This document shows positions 1-5,818 of a DNA stretch of 22,763 bases, one piece after another. Location of the stretch: assembly GCA_900546565.1 (NCBI GenBank), contig URDC01000029.1, positions 1 to 22,763 of the forward strand, written 5' to 3'. The notes beneath the pieces were generated by a model that had not been told where the DNA came from, ran no database searches, and saw only the letters and a program-made list of their open reading frames with translations. The translations under genes and the position numbers were made by a program. Source of the stretch: an uncultured Opitutales bacterium (lineage in GTDB: Bacteria > Verrucomicrobiota > Verrucomicrobiia > Opitutales > Intestinicryptomonadaceae). Every line of letters starts with the position of its first letter. The stretch's first letter is position 1.

Positions 1-2
1 CG

Positions 3-1352
3 CTAAATGTGCTTTTGCGCGATATCATCGGATATAACGCGGAAGACGAAACGCAAAAAGTCGGCTTGCTTGTCTTCGATTTGAAGGGCGACAACACGCT
101 TTTCAAAATCCGAAAGTGGGCGAAGGAATGTGGGCGCGAAGATGACGTAATAGACTATTGCGCCGACTCTAAGTTTTATTTCGACCCGCTCGGAGGCTTG
201 GACAGTTTCCGTAAAATCCCCGAATATGTTGAACAACTTTACAACATCTTCCCATTCCAGAGCAGCGAGGTCTATTGGGAACAGTCGCTAAGGAAGCGGT
301 TCAAAACAGTGCTGACTTATTGTTTGTTTCGGCACGGGAAGACGACGTTTAAACTCTTCTTGGAAGAACTTCGAGAGTTTACAATGGCGGATTCGTCAAA
401 CAGTAATTGGCGCGACGTGATGGACTCGGTCGAGATGGTTTTACGCGCACTTGAAAAGAAGTCGAAAGACGTAACCGCCGAATCCTACGAAGTCCTACGC
501 GAACTTTTAGAGGATACGCGGGCGAGTGTTAACGAATGGCAACGTCTCGACCCTCGAACCAAGAGCAATGAGCTAAGCACGATGTCGAACTTGATTTCAA
601 GTTTCGGCAACCCGATTACGAACGGGCACATTTTCGAAGGGAAGAGCAAAACTCGCTTGGAGGTCGGCAAACTTGTATGCTCAGGAAAGATTGTTGTGGC
701 GAGCTTTGACGGAATTTCCAACAGGCATTCAGCATCGGCAATTTGCAAGCTCTTGAAGAGCGATGCCTATGGACACATTCAGGCGCGGAAAAATCCAGAT
801 CGGCTTGCAGGTATTGTAATGGACGAATTCCCACTTGTGGCTACCGATGGCGAAAACATCTCGGGCGATGGCTTCAATATGCAGACAATCCGCTCGAAAC
901 GTGGCTTTGTGATTGCCGCAACGCAGGGTCTTATCGGGCTTGATTTGGCGTTAGGAGAGTCTGCTCGCCGCAGGCTTATGACGAACTTCAACAACGTCTT
1001 CATCTTCAAAAGCAACGAACGAGAAGTGCTCGAATTGGTTGATGACTTAAACTTTTCTGAGCCTCCACACGGCAAAATTGGATTCGGTAGTGATTCTCAA
1101 TCTTACAATAGACACGAACCTATTACGCTTGCCAATGCTCCCGCGGGCTACGCCGCGATAAAACTTGCCGACGGTTTCCAGTCAAACGGTCTTGTTGAAA
1201 TCGAACGGGTCATTGTTGATACGCCGCCAATGCCCGAAAGCAGGCGCGAATCGGAAATCGACAAGTGCGCCAAGGTTCTGCGCACCTACTTAAAGACAAT
1301 CGATTTTAACGCCTGCTTTAACGGTAAATTTTTAGATAAAGACACTTTATAA
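3..1352 (+). CDS. Type IV coupling protein-like ATPase (VirD4/TraG/TraD type), 5' truncated by window edge
   Basis: Likely the hexameric inner-membrane ATPase that hands relaxase-bound DNA to a type IV secretion channel. The frame is open to the left edge, so the start, N-terminal membrane segments and Walker A loop are probably missing. The first visible residues (LNVLLRDII) would suit the helix that follows a P-loop. Counting from the GTG at 9, LLVFDLKGD at about residues 20-28 is the strand typical of coupling proteins. Walker B is GIVMDEFPL at about 268-276, and SKRGFVIAATQGL at about 296-308 is the usual sensor strand after it. The middle part (about 80-200) is helical and would be the all-alpha domain. 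The stop lies 3 nt before the next ATG, so a short operon with the two small genes is likely. Base and codon use are less GC-rich than in the housekeeping genes, which fits horizontal transfer. Family is fairly sure; the exact subfamily, and whether the system is conjugative, are not. Confidence 0.72.
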   Translation, partial: LNVLLRDIIGYNAEDETQKVGLLVFDLKGDNTLFKIRKWAKECGREDDVIDYCADSKFYFDPLGGLDSFRKIPEYVEQLYNIFPFQSSEVYWEQSLRKRFKTVLTYCLFRHGKTTFKLFLEELREFTMADSSNSNWRDVMDSVEMVLRALEKKSKDVTAESYEVLRELLEDTRASVNEWQRLDPRTKSNELSTMSNLISSFGNPITNGHIFEGKSKTRLEVGKLVCSGKIVVASFDGISNRHSASAICKLLKSDAYGHIQARKNPDRLAGIVMDEFPLVATDGENISGDGFNMQTIRSKRGFVIAATQGLIGLDLALGESARRRLMTNFNNVFIFKSNEREVLELVDDLNFSEPPHGKIGFGSDSQSYNRHEPITLANAPAGYAAIKLADGFQSNGLVEIERVIVDTPPMPESRRESEIDKCAKVLRTYLKTIDFNACFNGKFLDKDTL

Positions 1353-1355
1353 TCT

Positions 1356-1529
1356 ATGAAATCTCATCATTCAAAATCATTTTCGCGATACCTGCGCGAA
1401 GTCAAAATCAGATATAAACGCGAGTCGGCAAAGCAAAGTTTTGTCGTAGCTATCGAACATTGCAATCTGCCGATTCTCCACACGGCAAGGTTGCTTGCAA
1501 ATAAACAACTCGCATACGAAAGGAACTAA
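1356..1529 (+). CDS. Small hypothetical protein, 57 aa
   Basis: I do not recognise this protein. An ATG three bases after the coupling-protein stop opens a 57-codon frame that ends one base before the next start codon. The product is basic and mostly helix-compatible (MKSHHSKSFSRYLREVKIRY at the N-terminus, ARLLANKQLAYERN at the C-terminus), has no signal peptide or membrane segment, and carries a single Cys. There is no clear ribosome-binding site, so translation could depend on coupling to the gene before it. The exact fit between its two neighbours is the main argument that it is real. Small basic helical proteins beside coupling-protein genes are sometimes relaxosome accessory factors, but nothing in the sequence proves that here. 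Confidence 0.4.
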   Translation: MKSHHSKSFSRYLREVKIRYKRESAKQSFVVAIEHCNLPILHTARLLANKQLAYERN

Positions 1530-1530
1530 G

Positions 1531-1962
1531 ATGGACGAAAAACTTTTCCACGCACATAAAGACACACACAACCCGAACAACCCATATCCCGACTTTGTCC
1601 GCCAAGCAGCAAAACGCACGAAAGTGCCAATCGAACTTTTGACGCGTAAGAAATATTGCGGAAAGTCAGCCGACGGCAAAGGCGATAACCACCACATCTT
1701 GGACAAATCGCTTTTTCCCAAGAAAGGCACGCCAACTATCAGCGTCTCAAAAGACAAACACTTCGAACTTCAATGCTTGCTCGCCCAAGCCACAACCCTA
1801 CAAGGTTATATGGACTACGAACAAGCAGTGAAAGCCGAATCCCCCGAAATCCAAGACCCCATCGCACAAATCTACTGGCAACGCATAGAATCTCTCCACA
1901 CCCCGTGGCGGATTAGATTGGCGGCATGGGCGAAGAAGATTTTTGGATTTCGTACGCCGTAA
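1531..1962 (+). CDS. Hypothetical protein, 143 aa, in the mobile-element cluster
   Basis: I do not recognise the family. The start at 1531 is chosen because an AAGGA ribosome-binding site lies 7 bases upstream, one of only two good ones in the window; the frame itself is open further upstream. The protein is soluble and basic. It has a His-rich N-terminus (LFHAHKDTHNPNNPYPDF), a central GKGDNHHILDKSLFP segment at about residues 49-63, and a C-terminal amphipathic, basic helix (WRIRLAAWAKKIFGF). The NHHI-x3-SLFP stretch faintly resembles the first His pair of HNH nucleases, but the downstream Asn/His ligands cannot be placed with confidence, so this is only a hint. It is the last gene of the cluster begun by the coupling protein. 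Its stop codon falls inside a perfect hairpin. The low GC content matches the coupling protein and not the host genes. Confidence 0.65.
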   Translation: MDEKLFHAHKDTHNPNNPYPDFVRQAAKRTKVPIELLTRKKYCGKSADGKGDNHHILDKSLFPKKGTPTISVSKDKHFELQCLLAQATTLQGYMDYEQAVKAESPEIQDPIAQIYWQRIESLHTPWRIRLAAWAKKIFGFRTP

Positions 1963-1978
1963 ACAAATACGGCGTACG
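1951..1978 (+). repeat. Perfect 11-bp inverted repeat over the stop codon of the 143-aa gene
   Basis: CGTACGCCGTA at 1951-1961 is the exact reverse complement of TACGGCGTACG at 1968-1978, with the 6-nt loop AACAAA. The stop codon TAA (1960-1962) lies at the base of the loop. No T-run follows on the plus strand, so this is not a standard intrinsic terminator. It could be a 3'-protective hairpin, a Rho-dependent stop aid, or a protein-binding site at the element end. Confidence 0.7.
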
Positions 1979-2044
1979 ATAAATCTACAAAATTGAACAT
2001 AACTTTTTTGATTTTGGGTAGCATCTTAGAATCCACCCAAAAAC

Positions 2045-2190
2045 TTGACCCATTCGCTGCAAACTTTGAAAACCGGCGACAAGTTTTGCCAATTTTTACC
2101 GAAGACTGCCAAAAAGGGACAAAATGCCCGCGAACCCGCTATTTTACTGGGTTTGCGGCGTGGGTCAGAATTGGGTCAAAAGTTGACCCA
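2045..2190. repeat. Four TGACCCA boxes, two in each orientation
   Basis: TTGACCCA occurs on the plus strand at 2045-2052 and 2183-2190. The complement TGGGTCA occurs at 2161-2167 and TGGGTCAA at 2172-2179. The last two copies face each other across a 3-nt gap (TGGGTCAA-AAG-TTGACCCA). Iterated short boxes of this kind can be binding sites for an integrase arm domain, an excisionase, a replication initiator or a repressor. Confidence 0.55.
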
Positions 2191-2333
2191 TTTTTGCCCC
2201 TTTTACGCGACATTTTGCAAACTTTCGATTTTTGCATTAAAAATTAGAACGCCAGCAAATCCAGTAAAATAGCGGGTTTGAAGGCGTTCGGCTGGGCATC
2301 GCAACCCCGCAAACCGCGTAGATACTGGGTTTG
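2131..2333. repeat. Three-copy dyad repeat, core CAAACCC-N11-GGGTTTG
   Basis: Copy 1 (2131-2156, plus) and copy 2 (2255-2280, minus) are 26-nt inverted repeats of each other that differ at only two positions. Copy 3 (2309-2333) is more diverged but keeps the layout CAAACC, 11-nt spacer, GGGTTTG. Each copy is itself a dyad with a 7-bp arm and an 11-nt spacer, so each can form a hairpin or bind a dimer. The pairing of opposite copies recalls REP/BIME-type intergenic repeats. No terminal transposase gene is next to it. Confidence 0.65.
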
Positions 2334-2350
2334 ACGCGAAATGTAGAAAC

Positions 2351-2385
2351 AAAAAAAGCCGCAAGTCTTTGAACTTGCGGCTTTT
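2351..2385 (-). terminator. Intrinsic terminator of tRNA-Asp
   Basis: GCCGCAAGT (2358-2366) pairs with ACTTGCGGC (2373-2381) across a 6-nt loop. On the minus strand the stem is followed by seven T (complement of the A-run 2351-2357), 9 bases past the encoded CCA of the tRNA. The plus strand has only four T after the stem, so the main direction is minus. Confidence 0.85.
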
Positions 2386-2389
2386 AAAG

Positions 2390-2466
2390 TGGCGGGATGG
2401 ACGAGACTCGAACTCGCGACCTCCTGCGTGACAGGCAGGCGTTCTAACCAACTGAACTACCACCCC
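2390..2466 (-). tRNA. tRNA-Asp (anticodon GTC), CCA encoded
   Basis: On the minus strand the gene reads GGGGTGG ... CCATCCC-G-CCA, with 2390-2392 as CCA and 2466 as the first base. The 7-bp acceptor stem has one G-T pair. The anticodon stem is CCTGC/GCAGG with loop CTGTCAC, giving anticodon GTC. The T-loop is TTCGAGT on a GCGAG/CTCGT stem, and the discriminator base is G, as expected for Asp. The gene is intact. Its 3' end faces the mobile-element genes, the orientation expected if an element had integrated at the tRNA 3' end. Confidence 0.95.
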
Positions 2467-2485
2467 AATTGATTATTATTCGTTC

Positions 2486-2514
2486 ATAGTGCTTTTTTCT
2501 CATGGGCTTGTCAA
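2486..2514 (-). promoter_or_regulatory. Candidate sigma-70-type promoter for tRNA-Asp
   Basis: On the minus strand a perfect -35 box TTGACA (2509-2514) is followed after 17 bases by CACTAT (2486-2491), a weak -10. The -10 ends 20 bases before the tRNA 5' end, a usual distance. The good -35 and spacing carry the call; the -10 matches only half of the consensus. Confidence 0.45.
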
Positions 2515-2613
2515 CTATATTTTTCAATTTACGTTTTTTTGTTTTTTTAGCATGGTATCTCTTTGTCATATGGGAAGCTGGAAAATTCTTGACTATCCAA
2601 TTACCGTTTTTAC

Positions 2614-2629
2614 AGTCAGTAAACTGACT
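2614..2629. promoter_or_regulatory. Palindrome directly before the metallophosphoesterase start
   Basis: AGTCAGT-AA-ACTGACT is a perfect 7-bp dyad that ends on the base before the ATG at 2630. A possible promoter with -35 TTGACT (2589-2594) and -10 TACAGT (2611-2616, 16-nt spacing) overlaps it. The dyad is therefore placed like an operator, or like a hairpin that would block the start codon. Confidence 0.4.
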
Positions 2630-3595
2630 ATGAAAAGAAGGGTATTTTTAAGTTCTGCCTCAGCGTTATTGGCGGGGGGGATTGTCTCGTGTTCGAAAAA
2701 ATGCGGGAAGTCGGCCGAAAAAATCCCATTTTCGGCGACTCTTTCAGGGAGCAAGCTGAATATTTTTTCCGACAAAATAGGAGGCGGCGGCGGTAAAATT
2801 CTGTTTGTTGCCGACACGCACATAGCGTTTCCCGACGGTCTGGTCGCGCCGTATGACGGTTATGCCGCGCGCATGGCAAAATACGGGCTGCGCTCGGTCG
2901 GCGTGCTCGAAAAAATCGTCGCTAAGGCGGAATCCGAAAAATACGCCGCCATAATATTAGGAGGAGACATTTTCAATTATCCGTCATCAAAAAATATCAA
3001 AGAGGTTTTGTCGGTTTTGTCGAGCAGCAAAGTGCCGTGTCATTATTTGGCGGGCAATCACGACTGGCATTTCGAAGGGGAGGGCGGTTCGGACTCCGAG
3101 CAGCGCGCGCGCTGGCTTGTGGCGTTAAAACCCCTGTATTTCGGCGAAAATCCGCTCATATACTCCAAGAAAATCTGCGGCGTGAATTTCGTGATGCTCG
3201 ACAACTCGACATACGAAATTTCTCGCGAACAACTCGACGCGTTCAAGCGTGTTCTTTCGGAAGGGCTGCCCGTTATAGTCTGTGCCCACATACCGTTCTA
3301 CGTTCCGGGGCGCGACATTTTCTTCTGCGGAAATCCCGAATGGGGCGCGAAAAACGACCCGTATTATAAAATAGAGCGTCGGCAGCCTTGGAGCCCCGCG
3401 GGTGTTTCGTCCACGACCTCCGAATTCTGCGAACTCCTCTTTTCCGCGCCGAATGTATGGGGCGTGCTTGCGGGGCATATACACTCGCAAAGCGAAGACT
3501 GGTACTGCGGCAAATTTCAGATTGTCGCGCCGTTTGGGGGCAGGGGCGGATTTGTCGACATATCGATAACGCCGACCGAAAAACAAAAATCGTAA
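2630..3595 (+). CDS. Calcineurin-like metallophosphoesterase, Tat-type lipoprotein
   Basis: A predicted binuclear metal phosphoesterase acting outside the cytoplasm; the substrate (phosphodiester, phosphomonoester or nucleotide) cannot be told. The start at 2630 gives MKRRVFLSSASALLAGGIVSC, with a twin-arginine motif (RRVFL) and a lipobox IVSC with Cys21, so the protein is probably folded before export and then lipid-anchored. The frame is open to 2489, but the extra 47 codons would bury this signal peptide. The metallophosphatase blocks appear in order: D62-x-H64 (VADTHI), G112-D113 (GGDIFN), G142-N-H-D145 (GNHDW), H220 (CAHIPF) and G282-H283-x-H285 (AGHIHS). All metal ligands are present in 321 aa. 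Downstream genes on the same strand also encode exported proteins, but a terminator-like hairpin and weak spacing argue against one tight operon. Family call is sure; physiological role is unknown. Confidence 0.88.
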   Translation: MKRRVFLSSASALLAGGIVSCSKKCGKSAEKIPFSATLSGSKLNIFSDKIGGGGGKILFVADTHIAFPDGLVAPYDGYAARMAKYGLRSVGVLEKIVAKAESEKYAAIILGGDIFNYPSSKNIKEVLSVLSSSKVPCHYLAGNHDWHFEGEGGSDSEQRARWLVALKPLYFGENPLIYSKKICGVNFVMLDNSTYEISREQLDAFKRVLSEGLPVIVCAHIPFYVPGRDIFFCGNPEWGAKNDPYYKIERRQPWSPAGVSSTTSEFCELLFSAPNVWGVLAGHIHSQSEDWYCGKFQIVAPFGGRGGFVDISITPTEKQKS

Positions 3596-3607
3596 AAAAC
3601 ATTTGTG

Positions 3608-4498
3608 ATGGGTGAAAAATATTACAAAGTAATACTACATAATTCAGCATCCCCGACGCGCGAATTCGACTACACGCGTTATCTTCCGCGCGGCGGCTCG
3701 GCGGGCGAGTGGCTGCCCGCCGTTGAAAATACGGCAATTCGCTCGGGCGGCTATTACGTCTCGAAAAACTGGCGCATTTGGTATGTCGAAGGTGCGCGGG
3801 TTTTTGAAGTTGAGTGTGAAGGTCTCGTCTCGGAAAATCTCAACGGAGTTGAAAAACAGGCGTGTTGCAGACGCATTCGGCTTTTGCGCGAAGTTACCGA
3901 CGAGTGCCGCGCCGAAAATTCGGACGCCGCTTTGAACAAGGGCTGCGGCAACATCGGCAAAGCGAATGTCGGCGACGCCAACATCGGCAACTTCAACATA
4001 GGCAGCCGAAATGTCGGCAATTTAAATTCTGGCGACTTCAACACGGGCGACTCCAACACGGGTATCGACAACGTCGGCAACGACAATCTCGGCAGCCTGA
4101 ATTCAGGTTCTTCTAATGTCGGGCACTCAAACACGGGCAGCTTCAATCGCGGCAGCTTCAATAGCGGCGACCACAACACGGGGCACGCAAATTCGGGCAG
4201 CTTCAACCGCGGCAACCGCAATTCGGGCAAGTGGAATCTGTGTAATTACAGCAACGGATTTTTCAACACGCGTTCACCCGAAGTTTATATGTTCGACAAG
4301 CCGACGGGGTTGACCGCCGCGGAAGTGCGCCTGCCCAAGTGGCTTCAAAAGGGCGATTTAGAGGCGTCGCTAAAATCCGCCGACGCCGACGATTTGCGCG
4401 CAACATTCGCCCTGCCGAATTTTGACGCCGCGATTTTCGAGCGCATTACCGGAATTTCCGCCGAGCGCATTTCGGAGGAAATCGAGCGTCGCGGATAG
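3608..4498 (+). CDS. Pentapeptide-repeat protein with N-x-G-x-x repeats
   Basis: A 296-aa protein in three parts. Residues 1-109 form an N-terminal globular module (YYKVILHN at the start, then GEWLPAVENTAIRSGGYYV and VFEVECEG). From memory this resembles a module found before pentapeptide repeats in phage and bacterial proteins; I cannot name its function. Residues 110-209 are twenty unbroken N-x-G-x-x units (N K/I/V/T/S/L/R G), followed by two degenerate ones to about 219. This is the PPE-type pentapeptide pattern (Pentapeptide_2), not the A(D/N)Lxx pattern of Qnr. Residues 220-296 form a C-terminal module that starts SPEVYMFDKPTGLTAAEVRL. There is no signal peptide or membrane segment, so it is probably cytoplasmic. 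The GTG one codon upstream (3605) is an alternative start. The 13 bases after the phosphoesterase stop leave no room for a promoter, so the two may be co-transcribed. Repeat family is sure, function unknown. Confidence 0.85.
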   Translation: MGEKYYKVILHNSASPTREFDYTRYLPRGGSAGEWLPAVENTAIRSGGYYVSKNWRIWYVEGARVFEVECEGLVSENLNGVEKQACCRRIRLLREVTDECRAENSDAALNKGCGNIGKANVGDANIGNFNIGSRNVGNLNSGDFNTGDSNTGIDNVGNDNLGSLNSGSSNVGHSNTGSFNRGSFNSGDHNTGHANSGSFNRGNRNSGKWNLCNYSNGFFNTRSPEVYMFDKPTGLTAAEVRLPKWLQKGDLEASLKSADADDLRATFALPNFDAAIFERITGISAERISEEIERRG

Positions 4499-4503
4499 AA
4501 AAA

Positions 4504-4525
4504 TTTTCGGCAAGTAAGCCGAAAA
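4504..4525 (+). terminator. Hairpin after the pentapeptide gene
   Basis: TTTTCGGC (4504-4511) and GCCGAAAA (4518-4525) pair across AAGTAA. The flanks are A/T-rich, but there is no real T-run on the plus strand, so it is a weak or Rho-assisted terminator at best. Confidence 0.45.
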
Positions 4526-4547
4526 ATTAAAATAGATAAAAATAATA

Positions 4548-5708
4548 ATGCATATGAAATCACTACAAATATTGAAGACAAATATCGCAAAAACAGCTTT
4601 TGCGGCGGCGTTTTTTCTCGCCTCATTTTCGGCAAATGCCCTGATTACGCCAAACGACTTCGACGGCGACGACAGTTCGCGCATCGAAGCCGCCATAAAG
4701 AAGGCGTGCGAAACGGGCGAGCGTTCCATAGAAATTCCGCGCGTCAACAAAGCCCGCAAAGACGCCATTTGGCTCATCGACCGCGCCATTCTGCTACCCG
4801 ACGATTTCACGCTCGTTCTGCGCGACTGTCTCGTGAGGCTCGCGCCCGATGTCAAGGACAACATAATTCGCAGTGCGGGCGCGCAAAACGGAACGCTTAC
4901 TCCCAACAAAAACATTTCGATTGTCGGCGTCGGCAACCCCGTGCTCAGCGGCGGATTGAGGTCGCATTACGGCGCGCGCACGGGCGACAAAAACGGCTGG
5001 CGCACAATCGGCATTTTGCTCGTCTCGGTCGACGGCTTCAAAATCGAAAACCTGACGCTGCAAAACACGCAGGCGTGGGGTATTTCCATTGAGTCTGGCT
5101 CGTCGAACGGGCGCATTTCCAACATCACTTTCGACGACAAAAACGATATGCGCAATCAGGACGGCGTCGACATTCGCAAGGGCTGCCACGACATTACAAT
5201 CGAAAACATTTTCGGAAGCGTCGGCGACGACGCCGTCGCGCTCACGGGCTACATTCTCCCCGTCGCGCCCGAAAAGCGCGTAATCGGCGGCGACGGCATG
5301 CAATACGGCGGCAGATGGGAGTCCGGCGCGGACGACATCTACAATATCACAATAAAAAACGTTCGGGCGAAATGCCTCGGCGGACACGGAATCGTGCGGC
5401 TTTTGAATCAGGACGGAGTCAATATGTATAATATAATAGTGCGCGACATCGTCGATACGGCAACGGGCAACGAGCCGCGCGCTCAGGCGACAATCCGCAT
5501 CGGCGACACGCGCTTCTGGAAACAAAGACGCTCCAAAATGGGCGAAATGCGCAATATTTTGGTCGACGGCGTTATGGCGAAGGGGAAAGTCGCCGTCTGG
5601 ATTAAAGGGCCTTTGTGCGACAGCGCAATACGCAACGTCTTTACCGAAACGCCCCAGACGCAACGCTACGACGCCCCCGAGCCCAAGGAGCGCGTCATTA
5701 TGGAATAG
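4548..5708 (+). CDS. Exported GH28-like right-handed beta-helix glycoside hydrolase
   Basis: Predicted secreted or periplasmic polysaccharide hydrolase of the polygalacturonase fold, likely acting on galacturonic acid-type or related side-chain linkages. A signal peptide (KTAFAAAFFLASFSANA, cleavage near residue 31) is followed by DFDGDDSSRIEAAI, the usual N-cap of GH28 enzymes. Beta-helix rungs fill residues about 120-365. GH28 signature positions are visible: N203-Q-D205-G-V-D for the NTD block, G226-D-D228 for the central acid pair, and G279-H280-G281 for GHG. The fourth block (RIK) reads IRIGDT near 316-321, so the substrate-binding Lys appears to be replaced. Start: ATG at 4548, or ATG at 4554 two codons later; neither has a ribosome-binding site. 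A strong terminator follows, so it is the last gene of its unit. It could instead be a beta-helix lyase-like or GH28-related enzyme with a changed substrate. Confidence 0.75.
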   Translation: MHMKSLQILKTNIAKTAFAAAFFLASFSANALITPNDFDGDDSSRIEAAIKKACETGERSIEIPRVNKARKDAIWLIDRAILLPDDFTLVLRDCLVRLAPDVKDNIIRSAGAQNGTLTPNKNISIVGVGNPVLSGGLRSHYGARTGDKNGWRTIGILLVSVDGFKIENLTLQNTQAWGISIESGSSNGRISNITFDDKNDMRNQDGVDIRKGCHDITIENIFGSVGDDAVALTGYILPVAPEKRVIGGDGMQYGGRWESGADDIYNITIKNVRAKCLGGHGIVRLLNQDGVNMYNIIVRDIVDTATGNEPRAQATIRIGDTRFWKQRRSKMGEMRNILVDGVMAKGKVAVWIKGPLCDSAIRNVFTETPQTQRYDAPEPKERVIME

Positions 5709-5742
5709 CATTTGAATTAAAAAAACATTTTCTATAATTATC

Positions 5743-5778
5743 AAAAATCCGCGCGGGGATACCGCAGCGGATTTTTTT
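5743..5778 (+). terminator. Strong intrinsic terminator after the GH28-like gene
   Basis: AAAAATCCGC (5743-5752) pairs with GCGGATTTTT (from 5767), with an inner GCGG/CCGC helix (5753-5756 with 5762-5765) and one bulged A. A run of seven T follows (5772-5778). Confidence 0.85.
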
Positions 5779-5818
5779 CTTCTTGCCGATTTCCCTCCCA
5801 TTCGCTTTCATTGCGCGT

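Larger units (their letters stand above)
1979..2350. other. Gene-free structured block between the mobile-element genes and tRNA-Asp
   Basis: No credible gene lies in these 370 bases on either strand. The open frames that cross it have no known-family content and merely read through the repeats. It holds four TGACCCA boxes (2046-2189), three dyad repeats (2131-2155, 2255-2280, 2309-2333), and a short direct repeat TGCAAACTTT (near 2059 and 2216). Such density of boxes and dyads is what one sees at element ends, origins of transfer or regulatory RNAs. Which of these applies here cannot be told from the sequence alone. Confidence 0.6.

Noticed and set aside
1993..2272. Two overlapping plus-strand frames in the structured block
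   Set aside because: They only translate the repeats, have no ribosome-binding site, and show no protein-like composition.
2131..2333. CRISPR array
   Set aside because: The copies are in both orientations, number only three and have unequal spacing, and no cas genes are near.
2203..2463. 86-codon minus-strand frame across tRNA-Asp
   Set aside because: Its N-terminal part is the translated tRNA gene and the rest reads through the terminator and the dyad repeats.
2489..2629. Upstream start for the phosphoesterase gene
   Set aside because: It would put 47 residues before a complete Tat/lipoprotein signal peptide.
3935..4264. Non-coding tandem repeat or CRISPR-like array with 15-nt period
   Set aside because: The period is in frame and encodes a clean N-x-G-x-x protein repeat.
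4794..5801. 335-codon minus-strand frame
   Set aside because: It is antisense to the GH28-like gene and has no family features.
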